A stretch of 64,000 nt of DNA, taken from Streptomyces longwoodensis (GTDB lineage: Bacteria; Actinomycetota; Actinomycetes; Streptomycetales; Streptomycetaceae). The stretch lies in NCBI RefSeq assembly GCF_001514125.1, contig NZ_KQ948550.1, positions 870,283-934,282 of the forward strand. Direction: 5' to 3'. Of the stretch, positions 17,280-25,026 are shown piece after piece. The notes under the pieces are model-generated. The model was given only the letters and a program-made list of their open reading frames with translations. It ran no database searches and was not told where the DNA came from. Every line of letters starts with the position of its first letter. The stretch's first letter is position 1. Position numbers and translations under genes: made by a program.

Positions 17280-17373
17280 CCGCTGCCACGGGCGGGAGCC
17301 GGGGCTCGGGTGAGAGGATCCGTTCCGACTCACCACGCTCAACGTCCGGCTGCTCCCGGACGGACACCTCGCC

Positions 17374-17517
17374 GTGAAGGCATACGGCCGTCCGGTCGCC
17401 GGTGGGCGGGGCGCCTACGTCTCGTTCCCGGTCCCCGAACACCCGAAGCCGGCGGCCCTGGTGGCCGACGCGGCCAGCCGCGCCGGAGCCTTGTGGGCGG
17501 CCCACCGCGGCCTGTAG
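17374..17517 (+). pseudogene. Short coding-like remnant of unknown origin
   Basis: An open frame from 17314 to the TAG at 17517 reads like protein (LLPDGHLAVKAYGRPVAGG, then FPVPEHPKPAALVADAASRAG). It has no ATG and an in-frame TGA at 17311; the only start is the GTG at 17374 without a ribosome site. It is probably the 3' end of a lost gene. I do not recognise the family. Confidence 0.3.
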
Positions 17518-17627
17518 TCGCGCCCGCTCCGCCGATCGGAGGACGGTCCCCCGGGCGTCGTACACACCACTCTGCCGGCGGCAGAACACCGGTCCCGCCG
17601 GGCCGGCCGATCGCTACGGTCGCTCAC

Positions 17628-17744
17628 ATGACGACGGTGACGACGGTGACGACGCGCACGGTGGAGTACCCGGCCGACGGACTGACCATGATCGGGCACC
17701 TCGCGGTCCCGGCCGGGGCCGGCCGCGCACCGGGGGTTGGGTGA
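17628..17744 (+). pseudogene. Truncated dienelactone hydrolase family gene (5' end only)
   Basis: The first 38 residues (start MTTVTTVTTRTVEYPADG, then LTMIGHLAVPAGAGRAPGV) match the usual N-terminus of streptomycete dienelactone hydrolase family proteins, which are normally about 230-250 residues. The frame ends at a TGA at 17742 immediately after the first beta strand, and nothing downstream continues the homology. It is probably the leftover of a deletion next to the lanthipeptide locus. Family assignment rests on a short stretch. Confidence 0.45.
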
Positions 17745-17792
17745 ACCGCCGACTGGGGAGCGGGGGTGCCGGCGAGTGGACCCCTGCCGGTG

Positions 17793-18167
17793 TTACGCCG
17801 ACCCGTCTCCCGCACCCGCGACGATGACCTCCCGGAGTCGCGGCCAAGACTCCCCGTCAGCCTCGGAGCCCCCGACGTTGTCCCACTCGTCGAGGACGCG
17901 GACCACGAACCGCCACTGCTCCCGGGTCAACGTCACCGTGGCACGTCGGTCGTCCGGGGGCCATCCGCCGGACCCGGGCACCTCGGCCGACCAGCCGGCC
18001 ACCTGGCTCCAGCCGGCCTCGCGGACGGCGTGCCCGGCCTCGACGTCGTCGTCGCGGCCGTCCACGGCAGCCATCGAGACCTCATTGTCCACACTGCCGT
18101 CGATGAGGTGCCACTGCAGCACCGTCATCTCCACAGCAACGCCCTTGTCCAGCTCATCAGTTGTCAT
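17793..18167 (-). CDS. Hypothetical protein
   Basis: 124 residues, acidic, with Trp-rich segments (VLQWHLIDGS, EAGWSQVAGWSAEV) and the segment VTLTREQWRFVVRVLDEWD near the C-terminus. No signal peptide or membrane segment. The ATG at 18167 has only a weak ribosome site. I do not recognise a family; similar small acidic proteins occur in the accessory parts of streptomycete chromosomes. It lies on its own, convergent with the truncated hydrolase. Confidence 0.55.
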   Translation of the reverse strand: MTTDELDKGVAVEMTVLQWHLIDGSVDNEVSMAAVDGRDDDVEAGHAVREAGWSQVAGWSAEVPGSGGWPPDDRRATVTLTREQWRFVVRVLDEWDNVGGSEADGESWPRLREVIVAGAGDGSA

Positions 18168-18366
18168 CCCGCGTCATCCTCGCCACCGGCTCGGCCCCGC
18201 GTCAACGCGGACCCCTCACGCCTCACAACTCGGGCCACTCGGGGCGGGTTCGGCCCGGCGGGGTGCCGGCACCCTCCGGCTGAAGATTGTCATGGGCACG
18301 GGTTGACGCTGTTCTTACCCGCAGAGCGCTCCAGGAGCTTCGCACGATGCGAGAGGTGCCTCCTTC

Positions 18367-18672
18367 ATGAGCGCTGTGAACCCGGTCGGCAACGCAGGCC
18401 ACCACGCGGGCACCGATGCGGCCGTCCACCGTACGCGCCGGCTGTCGACCGAGACGAAGGCCGCCTTCAAGACGACCGAGTTCTTCTCCTACGTCGCCGC
18501 GGTCGTCGCGGTGCTGATCGCCTCCATGGTCGTCGGGGACAACGACGGCCACGCCGACTACTTCCGCGCCGACAAGGCGTGGCTGTACATCGTGGTCCTC
18601 ACCGTCGGCTACATGATCAGCCGGGGCCTGGCCAAGTACGGCAGCCGCGACCCCTACGACGAGTCCCGGTGA
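18367..18672 (+). CDS. Small two-helix membrane protein
   Basis: 101 residues. A soluble N-terminus (about 1-38) is followed by two hydrophobic segments (FFSYVAAVVAVLIASMVV and AWLYIVVLTVGYMISRGLA) joined by a short acidic loop DNDGHADYFRAD. It ends KYGSRDPYDESR. Function unknown; it is a type of conserved actinobacterial membrane protein. A strong hairpin terminator follows at 18743. Confidence 0.7.
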   Translation: MSAVNPVGNAGHHAGTDAAVHRTRRLSTETKAAFKTTEFFSYVAAVVAVLIASMVVGDNDGHADYFRADKAWLYIVVLTVGYMISRGLAKYGSRDPYDESR

Positions 18673-18742
18673 GCACCGATCACCGGTCTCACCCCTTGCG
18701 CGCCCGGCAACGCGATGGACCGCAGCGCCCGTTGCGCCTGCT

Positions 18743-18784
18743 GCGGACGGTCCCCGTACTCCTCGAGAGGCGGGGACCGTCCGC
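18743..18784. terminator. Hairpin terminator
   Basis: Perfect 14-base arms GCGGACGGTCCCCG and CGGGGACCGTCCGC with a 14-base loop, 71 bp after the small membrane protein gene. Confidence 0.7.
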
Positions 18785-18816
18785 ATGTGCCGGGGAGAGG
18801 ATGCGGGGAAAGGGGG

Positions 18817-18849
18817 CGGCCCCGCCACGGGGGGAAGGTGGCGGGGCCG
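18817..18849. other. Second hairpin in the 455-bp gap before the secreted-protein gene
   Basis: Perfect 12-base arms CGGCCCCGCCAC and GTGGCGGGGCCG around a 9-base loop. Together with the terminator at 18743 it fills the first part of the 18673-19127 gap. The rest of the gap may hold the promoter and a long leader of the gene at 19128; I see no recognisable riboswitch in it. Confidence 0.5.
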
Positions 18850-19127
18850 TAACGCTCGGAGGGGGAGCCGAGCCGTCGATGTGCTGGTGCCCCGGGACGG
18901 CAGGGGTATGCCTGCCGTCGCGCACATCTGTCGGCCGCCCTCCCGCGCGTCGTAGCAGAAGCGCGGCACTTCCTCTCCGGGGCCGTGGCGCGGACGGCGC
19001 AAGGAGCAGCGGTGATGACCCGGACGGCGGCATCCGGAACGCCCCGGGATGGCAGCGCGCGACCCCGGCCGGTAGGGCTTCGATCAGAGCCATCCGTTCC
19101 CGCGAAGCCCGATTGGGGAGATCCCTC

Positions 19128-20150
19128 GTGCCCTCCACCACCCGCAGACTCATACGCGGACTGTGCGCCCTGCTCGTCGTCGCCGGCCTCCCGCCCGCCA
19201 CCGCCGGGGCCGCCGACGGTCCCGGCGCACCGTCCGCCGCCACGCAGCCGGCGGACGACTGGCCCGTGGACCTCGACGCCGCCACGGCCGACCAGCACAA
19301 CACCGGCCACCGCCCGGACGGTCTCACCATCGCCGACCGCCGGGCGAGCACCCGCTCCGCCGCCGGCAAGGCGTACGCCGTGTACACCGCGCCGGCCCAG
19401 AGCCTCGGCCGCGAGGCGAGCACCTTCACCGTCAGCCGGCAGGCCGAGGTGCCCGCGGGCACCCAGCTGGTGACCGAGGTGCGCGGCAGCGCCCGCCCGG
19501 GCCGGTGGACGCAGTGGAGCACCCCCGACGCCGACGGGGGTCTGCGGCTGCCGGAGGTCGTCTCCGTCCTCCAGGTGCGGCTCACCCTGCTCGGCAGCGC
19601 CACCGCCTCCCCGGTCGTCTCGGACGTCACCGTGCACGCCGAACCGGACCGGTCCGACACCCGGCCGAACGAGGACACGACCGGCACGGAGCCCGCGACG
19701 TACCGGCTCTTCGCCACCCGCGAGGGCCTGACCGGGCAGACCACCGCCAACGGCCACGTCATCCGCTCCCGCGACCACTTCGTGGCACTGCCGTCGCGGC
19801 GGATGCTGGCCTCCAAGGGCGGCACCGAGTACCAGGTGCGGCTGTGCTACGCGCGCACCGGCCGGTGCGAGACGGCCCCCGTGTGGGACGTCGGCCCCTG
19901 GAACACCCGGGACGACTACTGGAACCCGCCCACGCAGCGGCAGTCGTGGTACGACCTGCCCCAGGGCACCCCCGAGTCGCAGGCGGCCTACCAGTCCGGC
20001 TACAACGACGGCCTCGACGAGTTCGGCCGCAGGGTCGCCAACCCGGCCGGCATCGACCTGGCCGACGGCACCTTCTGGGACGGCCTCGGCCTGACGGACA
20101 ACGACTGGATCGACGTCACCTTCCAACCCGCCGACAGCGGCGGCAAGTAG
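19128..20150 (+). CDS. Secreted protein of unknown function
   Basis: 340 residues. The signal peptide (about 1-28) starts with RRLIRG and contains a hydrophobic core and an Ala-x-Ala end. A middle region (about 40-185) rich in beta-type sequence is followed by a C-terminal domain (about 200-335) with aromatic and Cys features: VRLCYARTGRCETAPVWDVGP, DDYWNPPTQR and YQSGYNDGLDEFGRRVANP. The C-terminal part recalls domains that accompany cell-wall hydrolases, but I cannot assign a catalytic function. The GTG at 19128 is supported by GGGGAG seven bases upstream. Confidence 0.7.
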   Translation: MPSTTRRLIRGLCALLVVAGLPPATAGAADGPGAPSAATQPADDWPVDLDAATADQHNTGHRPDGLTIADRRASTRSAAGKAYAVYTAPAQSLGREASTFTVSRQAEVPAGTQLVTEVRGSARPGRWTQWSTPDADGGLRLPEVVSVLQVRLTLLGSATASPVVSDVTVHAEPDRSDTRPNEDTTGTEPATYRLFATREGLTGQTTANGHVIRSRDHFVALPSRRMLASKGGTEYQVRLCYARTGRCETAPVWDVGPWNTRDDYWNPPTQRQSWYDLPQGTPESQAAYQSGYNDGLDEFGRRVANPAGIDLADGTFWDGLGLTDNDWIDVTFQPADSGGK

Positions 20151-20449
20151 ACCGGGCACGACGCAGGGCCACTGCGCGACCCACCGATGCCGTCGACCGG
20201 CCGGAGGGACGCCGTGCGCGATCTGGGGAGTCACCGTGCGCACCGTGGTGCCCACGGGTGGCGGGCCACGCCTAGCGTCGACTGTGCGACCCGGACCGGG
20301 CAGGCAGCCGCACAGCGGCACGGCCGCACAGCCGCACCGAGGCCGTCGACCGCGGTGACCGCGCCGCCGATCAGGGCCGTCCCTTCCGGCATCACCGGCA
20401 CGACAGGCGGGACCGAGTGGCCGCTCGGTCCTTCCGGAGGAGTCCGCAC

Positions 20450-21046
20450 ATGATCTCTGGAGAACGACAGCACCCGGGCCGTCGAGGGCGAGTTCGCGCC
20501 CGGGGCCTCGTGGCCGCGGCGGCGGGTCTTTCCGCCGTCCTGGCACTGACCGGCACGGCCACCGCCGAGGCCGCGCCGGTCCCCGCGGGTGGTTTCGCCG
20601 CGCAGGCCGAGGCGCTGGGACTGACCGCCGCCGAAGCGCACACGCTGCAGGACCGCGCCGATGCGTACCTGGCCGAGGTGGGCGGCACGCAGGTCGCCGC
20701 CAACCGCATCCGACTGGGAGCGGGAGCCGTCCTGACGCTGGCCCTGCCGACCACGGCCGGCGCGCGTCAGGGCGTCTCGCCCGGGGCGGCGGCGTACACC
20801 TGCGGCTACGGCCACTTCTGCGCCTACAGCGACCCCTACCGCTCCGGCGACGTCATCGACATGTACGCCTGCGCTTCGTACAAGATCCCCTGGTTCGGCG
20901 ACGGATCATGGGAGAACAACCAGACCAGGGGAACGCGGGCCCAGTTCAGGGACAACCAGTTCATCGTCCGCTGGACCGACCGCGGCGCGTACGACAACGA
21001 CGACGTCGCCGACTGGTCGTGGGTCCACTACGTGACCAACTGCTGA
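20450..21046 (+). CDS. Secreted peptidase-inhibitor I36-like protein
   Basis: 198 residues. A twin-Arg-containing signal peptide (about 1-42) is followed by an alpha-helical pro-region and a Cys-containing C-terminal domain (about 120-198) with YTCGYGHFCAYSD, MYACASYKIP and a final TNC. This pattern (CxYGHFCxY, Trp/Asn-rich, terminal Cys) is that of the I36 family, named after the Streptomyces metalloproteinase inhibitor SMPI. Inhibitory activity is inferred only from the family. GGAGGAG lies seven bases before the ATG at 20450. The 299-bp gap upstream shows only GC-rich low-complexity DNA. Confidence 0.75.
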   Translation: MISGERQHPGRRGRVRARGLVAAAAGLSAVLALTGTATAEAAPVPAGGFAAQAEALGLTAAEAHTLQDRADAYLAEVGGTQVAANRIRLGAGAVLTLALPTTAGARQGVSPGAAAYTCGYGHFCAYSDPYRSGDVIDMYACASYKIPWFGDGSWENNQTRGTRAQFRDNQFIVRWTDRGAYDNDDVADWSWVHYVTNC

Positions 21047-21157
21047 GCACCGCCGGGGGGCCGCCCGCACCTGCCCGGGATCCCGCAGAACTAACGCGCG
21101 TCCTGCGTGCTTGTGGTGCGGAAGCAAGGGCAGTGGTGGGCCAGGAGGTTGATGACA

Positions 21158-21328
21158 ATGGTTCCCTTGCTTCTGGTTCTGCTGCTGGCGCTGATCCTCT
21201 TCGGTGCGGGGTTCGCGCTGAAGGCCCTGTGGTGGATCGCGGTGTTCGTCCTGGTCGTGTGGCTGCTGGGCTTCGTCGTCCGTTCCGCGGACGGTGGGGG
21301 CCGCAAGGGCCGTTGGTACCGCTGGTAG
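21158..21328 (+). CDS. Small hydrophobic membrane protein, copy B
   Basis: 56 residues, differing from copy A at 12051 only by Leu to Phe in the second helix, Ala to Gly and Arg to Lys in the tail. The ribosome site CCAGGAGG and about 50 bases of leader are also conserved between the copies, and both end before similar CCCGGCC hairpins. It is therefore a duplicated transcription unit. Function unknown; membrane location is predicted from the hydrophobic stretch. Confidence 0.8.
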   Translation: MVPLLLVLLLALILFGAGFALKALWWIAVFVLVVWLLGFVVRSADGGGRKGRWYRW

Positions 21329-21381
21329 CGGGAGGACGCCCGGCGCGAGGAGCGCGCCCCGCGTGAGTCGTACGAAGCGAA

Positions 21382-21410
21382 GGGGCCCGGCCGGATGACG
21401 GCCGGGCCCC
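21382..21410. terminator. Hairpin terminator after hydrophobic protein copy B
   Basis: 12-base arms GGGGCCCGGCCG (21382-21393) and CGGCCGGGCCCC (21399-21410). It corresponds closely to the terminator after copy A. Confidence 0.8.
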
Positions 21411-21587
21411 CCTCGCGTGCGAGGGCGCCGACACGCCCGTCGGGAGGGATCGGGCGTATCGGGCGTACCGCGGGGTACCTGAGCCATGCACCGGCCCCGC
21501 GGGCCCGCAGGGGAACCCTGCACCTCCTGCCTGCGGGGCCGCTGCGCGGGCGGGGCCCCTCACCCAGGCCGGGGGCCACCCCTTCGG

Positions 21588-21896
21588 CTACGACCCGAGG
21601 CGCGCCCTCGCCTCCAGCGCCCTCCGCAGCACCTTCTCCCGGTAGGGGTTCGCCGTGTCGAGGGCCTTCGCCACCTCCACGGCCTCGTCGAGCAGGGCCA
21701 GCCTGCGTTCGGGCAGCTCCCGCACCGAGGGTGAGCGGCTCTCCTCCACCAGGACGTACGCCAGTTTCGATCCGTACACCTCGGGCTCGACCCGCGTCAG
21801 CAGACGGTAGGCCCACAGCCCCTCGGTGCCCCGCACCACCCGCCGGTTGGCGCTGAGCAGCCTGACCTTCGCCAGCATCACCATGTCCTGGTCCAT
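21588..21896 (-). CDS. Hypothetical protein, mostly helical
   Basis: 102 residues starting MDQDMVMLAKVRLLSANRRVV, with alternating charged and leucine-rich helices (LPERRLALLDEAVEVAKAL, YREKVLRRALEARARLG). No signal peptide or membrane segment. AAGGGG lies upstream of the ATG at 21896; the long upstream open frame is arginine-rich noise. I do not recognise the family. It stands alone, convergent with copy B of the hydrophobic protein. Confidence 0.55.
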   Translation of the reverse strand: MDQDMVMLAKVRLLSANRRVVRGTEGLWAYRLLTRVEPEVYGSKLAYVLVEESRSPSVRELPERRLALLDEAVEVAKALDTANPYREKVLRRALEARARLGS

Positions 21897-22420
21897 CGAT
21901 CCCCTTCGTCCCCGCTCCCTCCGGCCGGCGCACGTCCCACGGCGGGACGGCACGGCGAACGCGCCGGCAGCCGATGACGGATGCCGGCACCTGGGCCGGA
22001 GGGAGGATGACGACGAGTCTGCGGTCGCGGCACCGCCCGCAACAAGGCCGTTCGGGCGTGCCCTTCGTCCTACCGGGACCCGCCCCCCAGCAGGCATGAT
22101 GGACCTGACACTCTCCCGAGGCCCGCCCGCACGCGTCACACGCGGTGCCCTTGGCTCGCACGCGGTGCCCTCGGCGGGCTCTCCCGGGTGGAAGAAGACC
22201 GCTCCCCGCCCACACGACCGCGCCGTCACGCTAGGGTCAGCGGGCGAAAACAGGCCACCGTCGGAGGCGAAGGCGACGCGCGGTGCACGGCGACGTCCGT
22301 CCGACGGACGGCCAGGCGTGAACAACCCGCGCAGCCGTGCAACTGACGGCGGCCGAAAGTCGTCCTTTGCGGCGAGCTGTCGAGACACACCAGTACTGGG
22401 GACACCAGGGGGGACACCAC
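21897..22420. other. 524-bp gap between divergent genes
   Basis: No convincing coding region on either strand. It holds the leaders of the divergent genes at 21896 and 22421. A repeated GGGGACACCAG / GGGGACACCAC pair lies just before the lipoprotein ATG and includes its G-rich ribosome site. Several short GC inverted repeats occur, but none stands out. Confidence 0.4.
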
Positions 22421-23116
22421 ATGAACGTGACACCGAAGAAGAGCCGCCGCAGACCGGGCGCCGTCCGGGCGGCCGCACTGGCTGCCTGCGCGGTGGGGGC
22501 GCTCGTCCTCACCGGCTGCAACGGCGACGACGTGGCGGGCGCGGGCGTGGACGCCGGCACGACCGCGAGCCCGACGAAGGCGGGGGGCGCCGGCACCAGC
22601 CCGACCGGGTCGGCAGGCACCGGCGGCAAGGGGGCGGCCACCGCCGCGGCGAGCAAGAAGCCGGCCGGCGGGGCGACTTCGGGCTCGGGGGGCGGCGCCG
22701 CCAAGTCCCCGGCATCGAGCCCGACCGCGTCACCCATCGCCGCGGGGTCCGGCGGGGACGACGACGGCTGTGACCACAAGATGCCGATCTCGCCCGACGA
22801 GGTCGCGGTCTACCGCTACACCCCCGAGGGCGGGTCCCTCAGCCTGATCGTCAAGCACGGCAACTGGGGCTGCGGATCGCCCGACTCCGACGGCCCGCCG
22901 TTCGAGACGGTCGGCAAGGAGACGTTCATCCCGATGGACCAGGCCGCGTACGTCACCGTGACCAACCCCATCGTGGAGAGCACCGAGAACCAGCACATCG
23001 GCGTGCAGGAGTTCCTCGACTGGCTGGAGGCCAACCCGAACTCCGGGCTCGTCTTCCAATATCACCTGGGTGCCGACGGCGCCATCGACCGCCTCGACGA
23101 GGTCTTCACCCCGTAG
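22421..23116 (+). CDS. Secreted lipoprotein of unknown function
   Basis: 231 residues. A lipoprotein signal peptide with lipobox LTGC (Cys near residue 32) leads into a long Gly/Ala/Ser/Thr/Lys-rich spacer (about 33-105), then a C-terminal domain (about 110-231) with CDHKMPISPDEVAVYRYTPEG, HGNWGCGSPDSDGPPFETVG and IGVQEFLDWLEANP. The two Cys in the domain may form a disulfide. Extracellular, membrane-anchored. I do not recognise the C-terminal domain. The TAG stop is fused to the left end of the second miniature element. Confidence 0.75.
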   Translation: MNVTPKKSRRRPGAVRAAALAACAVGALVLTGCNGDDVAGAGVDAGTTASPTKAGGAGTSPTGSAGTGGKGAATAAASKKPAGGATSGSGGGAAKSPASSPTASPIAAGSGGDDDGCDHKMPISPDEVAVYRYTPEGGSLSLIVKHGNWGCGSPDSDGPPFETVGKETFIPMDQAAYVTVTNPIVESTENQHIGVQEFLDWLEANPNSGLVFQYHLGADGAIDRLDEVFTP

Positions 23117-23290
23117 GCCGTGTCCGCAAAGTCCCGCCTGCCCCGCGACGCCCGGCACGCACTCTCGCCGCACCGGGCGAACACCCGAGTACGGCCAGTA
23201 CGCGGATGTCCGCCCGGCACGCCGAGAGCACGCACCGGACGCCGCAGGGCCCGCCCTCCGGGCGGACGACGGGACTTTGCGGACACGACC
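23116..23290. mobile_element. 175-bp miniature inverted-repeat element, copy 2
   Basis: Same length as copy 1 (14439-14613) with four base differences. The ends are the same inverted repeats, flanked by TA on both sides (GTAG left, CTAG right). It starts inside the stop codon of the lipoprotein gene, exactly as copy 1 starts at the stop of the lanthipeptide precursor. The long internal hairpin may also act as a terminator for the lipoprotein transcript. Confidence 0.88.
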
Positions 23291-23399
23291 TAGCGGCTCG
23301 TCCGGGTCCCCGGGCGCCCCGTGCGGCCGAGCGGCGGGCGTGCCCTTCGCCACCGAGAATCGAGGGACGCGTTCCCGCGGTGACGCCTAGGACCGGAGG

Positions 23400-23627
23400 A
23401 GCCAGGAACCAGAACCGGTCCGCTGGGCCGATGGCCCCGGTGCGCAGCTGGCCGCCGCCGTGCCGTGCAAGGATCGCAACGGTCATCCGGGTACCGGGAC
23501 GGCGACGGTGCGCGGCCCCGAGGACCTGGACGTGCTGGTGACGAACGCCCCGGTGCACGCGGCGGCCCGGTCCTCCCCGCAGGAGGCGGGCGTCGAGGTG
23601 GCCGCGGCAGGAGAGGTGCAGGCGTGA
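23400..23627 (+). pseudogene. Probable 3' remnant of a DeoR-family regulator gene
   Basis: An open frame without a start, bounded upstream by an in-frame TAG at about 23388, ends in a TGA that overlaps the GTG of the GH4 gene (GTGA). Its end, TVRGPEDLDVLVTNAP then QEAGVEVAAAG, resembles the C-terminus of sugar-phosphate-sensing DeoR regulators (VxGPEDxDxLVT...LREAGVEV). It would have been the first gene of the GH4-GH38 operon. The 5' part is missing; copy 2 of the miniature element lies just upstream. Assignment is tentative. Confidence 0.4.
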
Positions 23628-24961
23628 AACTGACGATGCTGGGCGGCGGCGGGTTCCGGGTGCCGCTCGTGTACGGGGCGCTGCTGACCGACCGCGGCGA
23701 GGGCCGGGTGACGGAGGTCGTGCTCCACGACCTCGACGACGGCCGGCTGTCCGCGGTCGCCCGGGTCCTGGCCGAACAGGCGGCGGCCGTCGACGACGCC
23801 CCCCGGGTCACGGCGACCACCGACCTCGACGAGGCCCTGCGCGGCGCCGACTTCGTGTTCTCCGCCATCCGCGTCGGCGGCCTGGAGGGCCGCGCCGCCG
23901 ACGAGCGGGTGGCCCTCGCGGAGGGCGTGCTCGGCCAGGAGACGGTCGGCGCGGGCGGCATCGCCTACGGTCTGCGGACCGTGCCCGTCGCCGTGGACAT
24001 CGCCCGGCGGGTCGCCCGCCTCGCCCCCGACGCGTGGGTCATCAACTTCACCAACCCCGCCGGCCTCGTCACCGAGGCCATGTCCCGCCACCTCGGCGAC
24101 CGGGTCATCGGGATCTGCGACTCCCCGGTCGGTCTCGGCCGCCGCATCGCCCGGGTGCTCGGCGCCGACCCGAAGCAGGCGTGGATCGACTACGTCGGCC
24201 TCAACCACCTCGGCTGGGTGCGCGGCCTGCGCGTGGCCGGCCGGGACGAACTGCCGCGGCTGCTCGCCGACCCGGCCCTGCTCGGCTCCTTCGAGGAGGG
24301 CAAGCTCTTCGGCGCCGACTGGCTCCGCTCGCTCGGCGCGATCCCCAACGAGTACCTGCACTACTACTACTTCAACCGTGAGGCGGTGCACTCCTACCAG
24401 CAGGCCGAACGCACCCGCGGCGCCTTCCTGCGCGACCAGCAGGCGCGCTTCTACGCCGAGGTCGGGAACCCCGGCACCAGCGCCCTGGAGCTGTGGGACC
24501 GCACCCGCGCCGAGCGCGAGGCGACCTACATGGCCGAGAACCGCGAGACGGCCGGCGCCGGCGAGCGCGACGCCGACGACCTCTCCGGCGGCTACGAGAA
24601 GGTCGCCCTCGCCCTGATGCGGGCCATCGCCCGCGACGAGCGCACCACCCTCATCCTCAACGTGCGCAACCGGCACACCCTGGCGGCCCTGGACCCGGAC
24701 GCCGTGATCGAGGTGCCCTGCCTGGTCGACGCGAGCGGCGCGCACCCGGTCGCCGTCGACCCGCTGCCCGGCCACGCCACCGGGCTGGTCTGCTCCGTCA
24801 AGGCCGTCGAGCGCGAGGTACTCGCCGCGGCCGAGTCCGGCTCCCGCGCCACGGCGGTCAAGGCGTTCGCGCTGCACCCGCTCGTCGACTCGGTGAACGT
24901 CGCCCGTCGCCTGGTCGAGGGCTACCGGGCCGTCCACCCCGGGCTGGACTATCTGAAGTAG
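23624..24961 (+). CDS. GH4-family NAD-dependent (6-phospho-)glycosidase
   Basis: 445 residues. Family 4 glycosidases cleave alpha- or beta-glycosides by an NAD+- and Mn2+-dependent oxidation/elimination mechanism in the cytoplasm. The Rossmann start MKLTMLGGGGFRVPL, the segments ETVGAGGIAYGLRTVP and NFTNPAGLVTEAM, and the metal ligands Cys in GICDSPVG and His in GLNHLGW are all present. It resembles the 6-phospho-beta-glucosidase branch, but no PTS gene is near, so the true substrate may be unphosphorylated or formed elsewhere. GGAGAGG precedes the GTG at 23624. Followed 65 bp later by a GH38 gene, probably in one operon. Confidence 0.88.
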   Translation: MKLTMLGGGGFRVPLVYGALLTDRGEGRVTEVVLHDLDDGRLSAVARVLAEQAAAVDDAPRVTATTDLDEALRGADFVFSAIRVGGLEGRAADERVALAEGVLGQETVGAGGIAYGLRTVPVAVDIARRVARLAPDAWVINFTNPAGLVTEAMSRHLGDRVIGICDSPVGLGRRIARVLGADPKQAWIDYVGLNHLGWVRGLRVAGRDELPRLLADPALLGSFEEGKLFGADWLRSLGAIPNEYLHYYYFNREAVHSYQQAERTRGAFLRDQQARFYAEVGNPGTSALELWDRTRAEREATYMAENRETAGAGERDADDLSGGYEKVALALMRAIARDERTTLILNVRNRHTLAALDPDAVIEVPCLVDASGAHPVAVDPLPGHATGLVCSVKAVEREVLAAAESGSRATAVKAFALHPLVDSVNVARRLVEGYRAVHPGLDYLK

Positions 24962-25026
24962 ACCGCCGCGCGGACAGCGCTCTTCCCCGGTGGGTGCTCC
25001 CGCCGCCACCTCCCAGGAGGCCCCTC

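Noticed and set aside
14724..17342. 872-codon minus-strand frame opposite the lanthipeptide synthetase
   Set aside because: Shadow of the synthetase; all kinase and LanC motifs are on the plus strand.
18673..19127. Possible riboswitch in the leader of the secreted-protein gene
   Set aside because: Two simple hairpins are present but no conserved riboswitch core (cobalamin, ydaO or TPP) could be recognised.
24493..25026. Fusion of the GH38 frame with upstream sequence inside GH4
   Set aside because: The in-frame upstream part is out of register with GH4; the ATG at 25027 with AGGAGG is the obvious start.
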